Source: Hyphomicrobiales bacterium (GTDB taxonomy: Bacteria; Pseudomonadota; Alphaproteobacteria; Rhizobiales; Aestuariivirgaceae). Taken from it: 48,092 nucleotides of DNA. This document shows positions 31,202 through 38,738 of this stretch, piece by piece. The stretch lies in assembly GCA_025359215.1 (NCBI GenBank), contig JANYHE010000090.1, positions 1-48,092 on the forward strand, written 5' to 3'. Made by a program: the position numbers and the translations under genes. Each line of letters begins with the position of its first letter. Position 1 is the stretch's first letter. The notes under the pieces were generated by a model, which made no database searches, was not told the DNA's origin, and saw nothing but the letters and a program-made list of their open reading frames with translations.

Positions 31202-32050
31202 ATGCTGCGACTAACAATTTTGTTTATTTCAGCTGCTATATTTGCAATTTTCGCTCCATGCTACGCAGGTTCAATCGCGAAAGTTGTAGCAGTGCTAGGC
31301 TCCCCCACATCCACCGGCCCTAACGGCAATCGAACGCTTTCTACGGGCAGTGAGCTTTTCGAGCATGATACAATTTCAGTAGGCACTGGCAATGCGCAAG
31401 TGATCTTTCTCGATGGCACCAAGCTTGTGGTGGGGCCCGGCTCCAAACTGATCATTGAAAAATACTTGATGCGCAGCCCTTCAACTGCGCAGACATTTTC
31501 AATCAATGCATTGCGCGGCACCTATCGTTTTATCACAGGCCAAAGCGCCAAGGGCGCTTACAAAATTAAAACTGCAAATGCCACAATCGGAATTCGCGGC
31601 ACCGGATTTGATTTTTGGGTCGAATCAAAAACGGGTGTTGCTGTGCTTGAAGGCAAAGTTAGATTATGCAACCGCGACAAAAAATGTGTCGATCTCAACC
31701 CGGGCTGCGAATTAGGCTTATCGGAAGTGCGCCAATCGCAGAAATTATTTGGAGAAGTCAAAGCGCAATTTATTAACTCGAAGTTGCCCTATATCAGAAA
31801 TCAAAGCCAGCTGAGAAAGCCGTTTCGTTTGCAAATCGCAGCGTGTAACAACGCATTTAGCCTCTACTTGCAAGACGAAAACACGCGCAACAAAGATTTG
31901 CAGAGGACCGCGGATCCTGCGCCTAATCCACCGATTATAACCACGCCCACCACTCCAACAACGCCCACCACTCCAACAACGCCGACAAATCCTGTAACGC
32001 CGACCACACCCACTATTCCTGGCAGACCCACGAGCCCGAATGGGCCTTAA
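31202..32050 (+). CDS. FecR domain-containing protein with a Thr-Pro repeat tail
   Basis: A 282-residue exported protein. A signal peptide (about 1-22, ending CYAG) is followed by a FecR domain (about 30-150: LFEHDTISVGTGNAQVIFLDGTKLVVGPGSKLIIEKY and LRGTYRFITGQSAKGAYKIKTANATIGIRGTGFDF). The C-terminal tail is a low-complexity TPTTPTTPTTP array encoded by 18-bp DNA repeats. FecR-domain proteins are commonly paired with CHASE2 adenylate cyclases as the periplasmic partner; here the cyclase gene starts 11 bp before this gene's stop. Two short hairpins precede the start (31139-31152 and 31158-31175). ATG 31202 is chosen since it gives the signal peptide. Confidence 0.88.
   Translation: MLRLTILFISAAIFAIFAPCYAGSIAKVVAVLGSPTSTGPNGNRTLSTGSELFEHDTISVGTGNAQVIFLDGTKLVVGPGSKLIIEKYLMRSPSTAQTFSINALRGTYRFITGQSAKGAYKIKTANATIGIRGTGFDFWVESKTGVAVLEGKVRLCNRDKKCVDLNPGCELGLSEVRQSQKLFGEVKAQFINSKLPYIRNQSQLRKPFRLQIAACNNAFSLYLQDENTRNKDLQRTADPAPNPPIITTPTTPTTPTTPTTPTNPVTPTTPTIPGRPTSPNGP
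31943..32014 (+). repeat. 18-bp tandem repeats encoding a Thr-Pro tail
   Basis: Two perfect copies of ACGCCCACCACTCCAACA (31943-31960 and 31961-31978) are followed by two degenerate copies (31979-31996 and 31997-32014). The array is at the 3' end of the FecR gene and encodes the TPTTPT tail. Copy number could vary between strains. Confidence 0.85.
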
Positions 32051-34109
32051 CAGTAATCTACGCGGGCTCGGCGTTGGCTTGGTTTGCATATTTTTGTGTA
32101 TTGCACTTCGAGTTTTCGATCCTGCAATCCTAAGCACGCTGCGGGGCGCAGGCTTCGACACCTTACAAGCATTGTGGCCGCGCGATTCTGCCATCAAACA
32201 ACCCGTGCGCGTTGTCGATATTGATGAAGCATCCTTGGCGAAAATAGGCCAATGGCCATGGCCCCGCTCCGAGCTAGCTAAGCTGGTTGACGAACTCGAT
32301 GCACTGGGCGCCAGCGCCATTGTTTTTGATATCGTCTTTCCCGAACCAGACCGAGCAGCAGGCGAAAATGATGCTGATTTTGCCAAAGCAATAACGGGAC
32401 GCCCCGTCGTAACAGCATTTGCCACATCGTCTGGCACCGCAGTTGGCCTGCCACAATTAAAGGCAGGCTTTGCTCAAACCGGAAACCCCGTATTCAATGC
32501 TACACCACGCCTTGAACGCGTGACGCAGAACCTATCCATTTTCGACACAGCCGCCGCAGGCATAGGCAGCATGAACATCGACCTCAGCAAAGATCAAGGC
32601 ATCACCCGCCAAATTCCCCTGCTGTTTTCAGATGGAAAACAGTTTTTCCCGAGCCTTGATCTGGAAGCTTTGCGCGTGGCCCAAGGGGCCAATACTATTG
32701 TTGTGAACGGCTCAACCTCAGCCGATCCTGCTATTGAAAGTATCCGCGTGGGGAGTTTTGAAATTCCCACTTCAGACCAAGGCCAAGTTCAAATTTATTT
32801 CAAACCCACCGATGCCAGTCTATTTATTTCTGCATCAGATGTATTGAGCACGCAGCAGCGTGAAAGTTTACGCAGCCGCATCAGTGGGCATATTGTACTC
32901 ATTGGAACCTCAGCCGTTGGCCTTTTAGATATGAGAACCTCCGCACTGGGCGAGGCCCTGCCCGGTGTTGCCGTGCACGCGCAAGTTCTGGAACAAATAA
33001 TGTCAGGCGCATTTCTATCACGGCCCGATTGGATTATCGGCCTTGAGCTCTTAGGCGTGGGTGTTTTGGGCTGCTTGCTCACGTTGATGACGATGACCGT
33101 AAAGCCCCTGCTCAATCTCTCCAGCAGCATGTTTGTTTTCTTGGCTCTTGCTGGAATAGTGGCACTCGCATTCCGCAATTACGGTCTTCTGATAGATTTC
33201 ACTTTTCCGGCTTTGGCCTTGGCGGCAACCTTCATCACCGCCACGGCATACAAACTTTTAGTCGTCGATAGACAAGGGAGACAATTGCGCCGCGCCTTCA
33301 GCCACTATGTGGCTCCCTCAATTCTGGCTGAAATTGAAAAAAATCCTGCCGCACTGAATTTGGGTGGTGAATTGCGCGACGTCACTGTGATGTTCGTTGA
33401 TATTGAAAACTTCACGCCACTCAGCGAAAAGTTAGCGCCAGAAGTTCTAGTGCAAACGGTCAACACTGTTTTGGAAACTTGCAGCACCGCCATTCTTGCC
33501 GAAGGAGGAACGATCGATAAATATATCGGTGATGCGGTAATGGCGTTTTGGAATGCCCCCATTCCAGTGGCCCACCATCAATATAAGGCGGCACTGGCTG
33601 CGATAAATATTCAAGCAGCAATCACTGCATTAAACGCCACCTCGAATGTGCCAGCAACGTTGAAGGCAATCGATCAATGGCCTCTGTCAGTGCGCATTGG
33701 CTTTGCCTCTGGTCCCTGCACGGTGGGCAATATGGGATCGTCTCAACGATTTGATTATTCAGTCTTGGGAGAAGCCGTGAACACCGCAGCACGCGCCGAG
33801 CAAGCCTGCAAACATATTGGTCACAATATCATCTTGGCCGGCCCTCCGACTGTGAAAACCAGCAGCTTGGCAATGCTGTCGGCGGGGAACATCGTTATGA
33901 AAGGCCACACATCCAGCTGCCCAGTGTTTGCTATTATGGGCGATGAAACCTCGGCAGGCTCGGCAGAGTTTCAGAAAATGAAACAAGAATTTCTTTCAGC
34001 CCTGCCCCACCTCACGCCAGCAAAGGTCAACACATTGATGAAAACCTACCCCGCATTCAGAAGCTTCTTTGGAAGCCTGAGCAATCGCAAACAAGATTTT
34101 ATCACATAA
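32040..34109 (+). CDS. CHASE2 domain adenylate/guanylate cyclase
   Basis: A 689-residue membrane sensor-cyclase. Residues about 35-330 form a periplasmic CHASE2 domain (RVVDIDEASLAKIGQWPWPRSELAKLVDELDALGASAIVFDIVFPEPD). Three transmembrane helices follow (about 335-415, with LELLGVGVLGCLLTLMTM). The class III cyclase domain runs about 430-650: metal-binding Asp454 (FVDIENFT) and Asp498 (YIGDAVMAFWNAP), and DYSVLGEAVNTAARAEQ as the substrate and turnover region. It is probably an adenylate cyclase. It overlaps the FecR gene by 11 bp, so the two are coupled. Input signals are unknown. Confidence 0.93.
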   Translation: MGLNSNLRGLGVGLVCIFLCIALRVFDPAILSTLRGAGFDTLQALWPRDSAIKQPVRVVDIDEASLAKIGQWPWPRSELAKLVDELDALGASAIVFDIVFPEPDRAAGENDADFAKAITGRPVVTAFATSSGTAVGLPQLKAGFAQTGNPVFNATPRLERVTQNLSIFDTAAAGIGSMNIDLSKDQGITRQIPLLFSDGKQFFPSLDLEALRVAQGANTIVVNGSTSADPAIESIRVGSFEIPTSDQGQVQIYFKPTDASLFISASDVLSTQQRESLRSRISGHIVLIGTSAVGLLDMRTSALGEALPGVAVHAQVLEQIMSGAFLSRPDWIIGLELLGVGVLGCLLTLMTMTVKPLLNLSSSMFVFLALAGIVALAFRNYGLLIDFTFPALALAATFITATAYKLLVVDRQGRQLRRAFSHYVAPSILAEIEKNPAALNLGGELRDVTVMFVDIENFTPLSEKLAPEVLVQTVNTVLETCSTAILAEGGTIDKYIGDAVMAFWNAPIPVAHHQYKAALAAINIQAAITALNATSNVPATLKAIDQWPLSVRIGFASGPCTVGNMGSSQRFDYSVLGEAVNTAARAEQACKHIGHNIILAGPPTVKTSSLAMLSAGNIVMKGHTSSCPVFAIMGDETSAGSAEFQKMKQEFLSALPHLTPAKVNTLMKTYPAFRSFFGSLSNRKQDFIT

Positions 34110-34112
34110 AAA

Positions 34113-34610
34113 TCAGGCTGTGGCGCGATCGCCAATCGGTGGCGAAAACTGCAGGCCCATGTCCCATGGCAAATAAATCCATGTGTCCTGGCTCACCTCA
34201 GTCACAAAAGTGTCAACCAAAGGGCGCCCCTGTGGCTTGGCATAAACCGTGGCAAAATGGGCTTTCGGCAACATTTCACGAACCACTTTAGCTGTAGCGC
34301 CGGTGTCCACAAGATCATCAACAATCAATACGCCAGCACCTTTATCAGCACCGATGATCACTGGAGAAACAGGCTTTAAAACCTGAATTTCCCCTTGTTT
34401 GTCATAGTCATAAGACGCAACACAAACCGACTCAACAACCCGGATGCCCAGTTCCCGGGCCACAATGGCTGCAGGCACCAGGCCGCCGCGCGTTATGGCC
34501 ACAACGGCCGAGAATGGCCCAGCAGATGAAAGCCGCCAAGCCAATGCGCGCGCATCGCGATGAAATTGATCCCAGGATACGGGAAAGCTCTTCTGCCACT
34601 TTTCTTCCAT
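34113..34610 (-). CDS. gpt: Xanthine phosphoribosyltransferase
   Basis: A 165-residue purine salvage enzyme that makes XMP (and GMP) from the base and PRPP. The signature is [41 protein letters not shown] and the PRPP motif [54 protein letters not shown] is specific for E. coli-type Gpt. It converges with the cyclase gene with 3 bp between stops and no terminator in the gap. Confidence 0.95.
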   Translation of the reverse strand: MEEKWQKSFPVSWDQFHRDARALAWRLSSAGPFSAVVAITRGGLVPAAIVARELGIRVVESVCVASYDYDKQGEIQVLKPVSPVIIGADKGAGVLIVDDLVDTGATAKVVREMLPKAHFATVYAKPQGRPLVDTFVTEVSQDTWIYLPWDMGLQFSPPIGDRATA

Positions 34611-34741
34611 GATCGCCCTCTCTTATGGTGTTCCTCCTATGCCGTTTTGTACAATTCAGTGCAATAAAAGATATAAGTTCAACACTTGTTTCATACTTTA
34701 TCGCCAGAATGACCAAGGAATCCACATTGCGGCGGTAAAAT

Positions 34742-37060
34742 ATGATTGAAGCATTAGTATCGGCCTTCGAACTGGCAAACATCGAAATGATCATCGTTTC
34801 GATGCCAGAGGCAATCATAAAAGATGTTTCAACGGCGATGCTGCGAAAGTGGAACTGTCAGCGCGAAGATATTGTAGGCAAAGCCTTGAAAAAATTCGGC
34901 GCGGGCATAATTTCGGCCCGTTTCGTAACCGATGACACCAAACCATCTGACGAGCCAACCATCGAAGTAACTTATGCTCCACCATTGGGCACCGAGATTA
35001 GAACATCTTTCCGCACTCAACCCTGGACTGAAGACGATTCACGCAACATGATTCTCGTGGGCCAGCACGGCAGCATTGAGCAAGCCGAAAACGTTGCCAG
35101 CAATGAAAAACGACTGAATTTGGCGCTGCGTTCCGGCGGCTATGCGCTGTGGGATCATAATTATGAAACCGGCATCACCTATAATTCCCCAGAAATGCTG
35201 GAAATATTCGGCAGGCAAGTTGGCAATGACGTGCTGGATTTCCACTCGTTTAATCAGCTGATCCACCCAGAAGATATCGACAAAACTCTCGACGAAAAAA
35301 TTCGGACAGCGCCCTTTGGAACAGAAATTTTCCAAACCCGTTACCGCGTGCGCGCGCAGAGTGGCGGCTATATCTGGATCGAATCTGCGGCAGGCCTCAT
35401 CCGTGATCCTGCAACAGGCAAACCAGTGAAATGCGTGGGCCTGTGCCGCAATGTGAATGATCAAATGGCCACTTTAGAACGGCTCAAAAATTCTGAACTC
35501 GCCCTCAAGCGCACTCAAGCGGTTACACATCTCGGTAGCTTTAAACTGCGCATCGAAAGCAACGTGTCGCGCCTCACGGCAGAACTTGCGGCCCTCATTG
35601 GCATGGCCGATGCCATGGTGCACCCAAATCTTGATGCCTTCATTAAGATGATTGAACCCGGCGACCAAGAAAAATTCCGCGAAGCCTTAGAACTTGCGAA
35701 AATGGGAACGCAGATCAAAAATCTGGAAATCGCCATTAAAAAGAAATCAAATGAGATCGAATATTTTCAAATCTCAATGGAACCCGAGCGCGACTCATCA
35801 GGCCAAATTGAAGCCGTATTTGGCGCGTGCCAATGTGTGACCGAGCGTAAAGCTTTGGAACGCAAATTCCATCAGGCCCAAAAAATGGAAGCTGTTGGCC
35901 AACTCACGGGCGGCATTGCACACGATTTCAACAACCTTCTTATGGTGGTGATGGGCAATTTGCAGCTTGTCGAACAAATCGTCAAAGGTGATGATCGCGC
36001 CCTAAAGCGTATTCGCGCCGCAATTGAAGCAGCTGACAAAGGCTCAGATCTCACGCGCCGCATGTTAGCGTTCTCGCGCCAGCAAACCTTGCAGAACAAA
36101 GAATTGGTTGTGAATGAGTTGCTGTTTAAAATGCAAGATTTGTTGCAGCAAGCCGTGACGGCCACTGTCGATCTCAAAATCATGCCGGGCGAAGACGTTT
36201 GGCCGATCAAGGCCGATCAGACCATGTTGGAAACGGCAATTCTGAATTTAGCAATCAACGCCCGCGATGCGATGAAACCCAATGGCGGAAAATTGATGAT
36301 CGAAAGTGCCAACCGCACTTTGGATGCAGAATATTGTGCCGACAATGAAGAAGTGATTCCAGGCGATTATGTCGAAATCGCTGTCACCGACACTGGCGCT
36401 GGCATTGCTCCTGAAAACATCGAGAAAGTGTTCCAACCCTTTTTCACCACCAAAGGGCCGGAAGCAGGTTCAGGCCTTGGCCTTTCGATGATTTATGGTT
36501 TCGTCAAACAATCTGGCGGCCACGTCAAAATCTATTCTGAAGTGGGCCACGGCACAGCCGTGAAACTTTATTTACCCAAGTTGAAAGCTTCGTCAATCAC
36601 AGCCCCCATCCAACGCCCGGCAGAATTGCAGGAGCATTTGATGCGAGAATTGGGCGCTACAGCAGAGGTCATCACACCGCTGGTCAGCAGCCGCAAACTC
36701 AAAATTCTGGTCGTTGAAGATAATGATTCCGTGCGTGAAGTGGCTTCCGCAATGATCGAGGAAATGGGGTTCGAAACCATCACCGCAAGCAATGGTCATG
36801 AAGGCCTGAAGATGATCGATGACATTCGTGATATTGATCTGGTGCTCTCAGATGTGATCATGGCTGGAGGCATGAACGGTCCTGAGCTCGCCCTCAAAGC
36901 CATGAAGCTTCGTCCAGAATTGAAAATCTTGTTCATGTCAGGTTATGCGCCAGGCTCAGTGCGCCAAATGCAAGATTTGCCAGACACTATTGAACTGGTG
37001 AACAAGCCCTTCACGCGCAATGATTTGACAGAGAAAGTGAAAAAAGCACTGGCCGCTTAG
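34742..37060 (+). CDS. Hybrid sensor histidine kinase with two PAS domains and a C-terminal receiver
   Basis: A 772-residue cytosolic kinase with no transmembrane segment. Its domains run in this order: a PAS-like region (about 1-110), a PAS/PAC domain (about 120-250; EEDIVGK-like at the start of the first, VRAQSGGYIWIESAAGLIRDPATGKP in the second), and a third PAS-like segment to about 370. HisKA follows with the phospho-acceptor His394 in GGIAHDFNNLL, then HATPase_c (LNLAINARDAM, DTGAGI, GSGLGLSMIYGFVKQSGGHV), then a receiver with Asp704 (LVLSDVIM) and Lys755 (VNKPF). The phosphate may go to this receiver and then to an unlinked partner. Its signal is unknown; PAS may bind a cofactor. Confidence 0.93.
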   Translation: MIEALVSAFELANIEMIIVSMPEAIIKDVSTAMLRKWNCQREDIVGKALKKFGAGIISARFVTDDTKPSDEPTIEVTYAPPLGTEIRTSFRTQPWTEDDSRNMILVGQHGSIEQAENVASNEKRLNLALRSGGYALWDHNYETGITYNSPEMLEIFGRQVGNDVLDFHSFNQLIHPEDIDKTLDEKIRTAPFGTEIFQTRYRVRAQSGGYIWIESAAGLIRDPATGKPVKCVGLCRNVNDQMATLERLKNSELALKRTQAVTHLGSFKLRIESNVSRLTAELAALIGMADAMVHPNLDAFIKMIEPGDQEKFREALELAKMGTQIKNLEIAIKKKSNEIEYFQISMEPERDSSGQIEAVFGACQCVTERKALERKFHQAQKMEAVGQLTGGIAHDFNNLLMVVMGNLQLVEQIVKGDDRALKRIRAAIEAADKGSDLTRRMLAFSRQQTLQNKELVVNELLFKMQDLLQQAVTATVDLKIMPGEDVWPIKADQTMLETAILNLAINARDAMKPNGGKLMIESANRTLDAEYCADNEEVIPGDYVEIAVTDTGAGIAPENIEKVFQPFFTTKGPEAGSGLGLSMIYGFVKQSGGHVKIYSEVGHGTAVKLYLPKLKASSITAPIQRPAELQEHLMRELGATAEVITPLVSSRKLKILVVEDNDSVREVASAMIEEMGFETITASNGHEGLKMIDDIRDIDLVLSDVIMAGGMNGPELALKAMKLRPELKILFMSGYAPGSVRQMQDLPDTIELVNKPFTRNDLTEKVKKALAA

Positions 37061-37074
37061 CAGGAAATTGAAAA

Positions 37075-37278
37075 TTAAAACTGCTTGGCCAGGCCTGCTT
37101 GCTTCAAAACAACATTAGCCATGTGTCGCGAAGTTATACCTGCATCCACTACAAAGTTGAGTTTTGAAATTGGGCTCCACCAAATTTCGTGGTCACCCTT
37201 CCCTTTGCGCACATATAAGCAGCCGTTGGCTTTCAACAGTTTGATGAGATTTCTTTTTAAATCAGCCAAGGACGTCAT
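37075..37278 (-). CDS. hicA: HicA-type toxin (mRNA interferase)
   Basis: A 67-residue dsRNA-binding-fold toxin. The opening MTSLADLKRNLIKLLKANGCLYVRKGKGDHEIW carries the HicA signature 'G.....r..GdHe.w', with catalytic His30. The closing ITSRHMANVVLKQAGL fits the family. It should cleave mRNA unless neutralised. The antitoxin-like DUF1902 gene lies 142 bp upstream on the same strand, a longer gap than in typical hic operons, and a promoter with an inverted repeat sits in the gap (37302-37330). Converges with the hybrid kinase gene. Confidence 0.88.
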   Translation of the reverse strand: MTSLADLKRNLIKLLKANGCLYVRKGKGDHEIWWSPISKLNFVVDAGITSRHMANVVLKQAGLAKQF

Positions 37279-37301
37279 TCCGTGTTAGTTTTGCACTGCA
37301 A

Positions 37302-37330
37302 CTTAAAGGTTGGCCATATCCAACGGTCAA
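37302..37330 (-). promoter_or_regulatory. Candidate hicA promoter with an inverted repeat in the spacer
   Basis: On the minus strand TTGACC (37330-37325), 17 bp, TTTAAG (37307-37302) forms a plausible sigma-70-type promoter 24 bp before the hicA ATG. The spacer contains GTTGG-N6-CCAAC (37309-37324), a possible operator for the toxin-antitoxin complex. Confidence 0.45.
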
Positions 37331-37420
37331 TGCACAAGCATTTAGTCCTATCGTTAGAAATACTTCCATGTTTACAAAAGTAGCTATTTCCTCAGAACGC
37401 CAACTCATTGAGAGAATTTT

Positions 37421-37660
37421 TTAGGCAGCTGGAGCAATCACCATACGGTCTAAGCTATGGGCCATAATATGTACTGGAATTTCAGACACCTGGATCCGCA
37501 TATTATTTGCTTCAATCAGATCGGCAATCATAGCAAGAACCTTTGGTCGCAAAAGTTCTAAAGTCGCAGATTCAGCAGCCAAACCCGGAACGTCATCGCT
37601 AAAGGCAACCCAAACCGAAGCCTCAGCGTCCCATTCAGCTTTTACAATAATTGAGTTCAT
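37421..37660 (-). CDS. DUF1902/HicB-like antitoxin candidate
   Basis: A 79-residue protein with a HicB-like fold pattern: IIVKAEWDAEASVWVAFSDDVPGLAAESATLELL (partial RNase-H-like HicB core), followed by a helix LRPKVLAMIADLIEANN and a C-terminal strand pair IPVHIMAHSLDRMVIAPA. DUF1902 genes often accompany HicA, as here. No separate ribbon-helix-helix domain is present, so DNA binding would need another region or partner. It is the first gene of the pair. The gap to hicA (37279-37420) holds the promoter noted separately. Confidence 0.8.
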   Translation of the reverse strand: MNSIIVKAEWDAEASVWVAFSDDVPGLAAESATLELLRPKVLAMIADLIEANNMRIQVSEIPVHIMAHSLDRMVIAPAA

Positions 37661-37700
37661 GACTGGAAACTAACACTTCCAGCCTTTGAGGTCAAAGCTT

Positions 37701-38237
37701 TCAATGCGCCGCTGCAACTTCCGAATTACCAAATCGCAATCGCAGCAAATACCACACCACTGCAACACCAATAGCTTTGCTCAAAACTTCAGTCGCAAAC
37801 GCGGCGGGCGATAAATATTGCGCCAGATATTGGAATGCCAACGTATCCACCGGCACAGCAATGAGGCTGGATAATATGATCCGGTCTTGCAACGGGCGTT
37901 TCGTAAATGAATAAACTGCCCAATCAGTCATTTCAGATAAACCGAATGCCACAAGGCTGGCAATCGCCAGCCCTGGGCCTGCAAAATAATAAACTGGAAT
38001 GCCTGCAAGCAAAGTGGCCAACAAAACTTTATGGCCAATTTCGCGCTGCGCATAATCACGCAACACAAAAACAAAACCAACAATCACATTGGCCAGATAC
38101 AAAGTACCCATCCATGTGTTTGTGCTCCATTGCGTCACACCCTCAATCAGGTGCTCAGGAACGAAAAGCCAATTGACCAAGACGATAAAAGCCACATAAG
38201 GCAAAACCGTCACTGCGATGCGAGCAAGCTTTCCCAT
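37701..38237 (-). CDS. VUT/DUF165 family transporter (queuosine precursor transporter-like)
   Basis: A 178-residue membrane protein with about six hydrophobic segments. It has the VUT (YhhQ/QueT-like) pattern: FIVLVNWLFVPEHLIE near the start, LYLANVIVGFVFVLRDYAQREIGHKVLLATLLAG with the conserved R.Y.qr.iGhk, and ASLVAFGLSEMTDWAVYSFTKRPLQDRIILSSLIAVPVDTLAF ('se..D..vy........s...s.pvDt..F'). Homologues import queuosine precursors; no queuosine genes are in the window. Its ATG is one base into the ndk stop codon (TAATG), so it is translationally coupled to ndk. Confidence 0.87.
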   Translation of the reverse strand: MGKLARIAVTVLPYVAFIVLVNWLFVPEHLIEGVTQWSTNTWMGTLYLANVIVGFVFVLRDYAQREIGHKVLLATLLAGIPVYYFAGPGLAIASLVAFGLSEMTDWAVYSFTKRPLQDRIILSSLIAVPVDTLAFQYLAQYLSPAAFATEVLSKAIGVAVVWYLLRLRFGNSEVAAAH

Positions 38238-38659
38238 TAGCCGACGATTTCTTTCGCAGTGAAGTTCATCTTGATTTCCTTCTTCGCATTTTCAAGCGAG
38301 TCGGAACCATGAACGGAATTTTCGTCAATCGATTTTGCAAATGAAGCACGAATTGTTCCAGCTGCAGCTTCCTTAGGGTTTGTTGCACCCATAATATCGC
38401 GATATTTCTTCACAGCGCCATTGCCTTCAAGCACTTGCAAAACAACAGGGCCAGAAGCCATGAACTTTACCAGATCTTTGAAAAATGGGCGCTTGGAGTG
38501 CACAGCATAAAATTTCTTGGCATCCACCAACTTCCACTTCACGCGCTTTTGCGCAATGATGCGAAGGCCAGCGGCTTCAATCACCGCATTGATTGCGCCA
38601 GTTTTGTTAGCCTTGGTTGCGTCGGGCTTAATGATAGAAAATGTACGTTCGATAGCCAT
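38237..38659 (-). CDS. ndk: Nucleoside diphosphate kinase
   Basis: A 140-residue kinase that balances NTP and dNTP pools. [34 protein letters not shown] is the family opening and [16 protein letters not shown] holds the active-site His. GSDS and [15 protein letters not shown] are invariant regions. A hairpin (38683-38704) lies just upstream, before the AGAGGA ribosome site. It shares a message with the VUT gene. Confidence 0.97.
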   Translation of the reverse strand: MAIERTFSIIKPDATKANKTGAINAVIEAAGLRIIAQKRVKWKLVDAKKFYAVHSKRPFFKDLVKFMASGPVVLQVLEGNGAVKKYRDIMGATNPKEAAAGTIRASFAKSIDENSVHGSDSLENAKKEIKMNFTAKEIVG

Positions 38660-38682
38660 TATGGTCCTCTTTGAATTGGAAT

Positions 38683-38704
38683 GGACCGCCTATAGCGGCG
38701 GTCC
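38683..38704. other. Hairpin in the leader of ndk
   Basis: GGACCGCC pairs perfectly with GGCGGTCC across TATAGC. It lies between the end of the OmpA-domain gene and the ndk start, 24 bp before the ATG, with no T-run. It could be a weak terminator or an mRNA element. Confidence 0.4.
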
Positions 38705-38738
38705 ACGTCAGAGGCAAGTGTTGGCTTCCAGAATTGGC

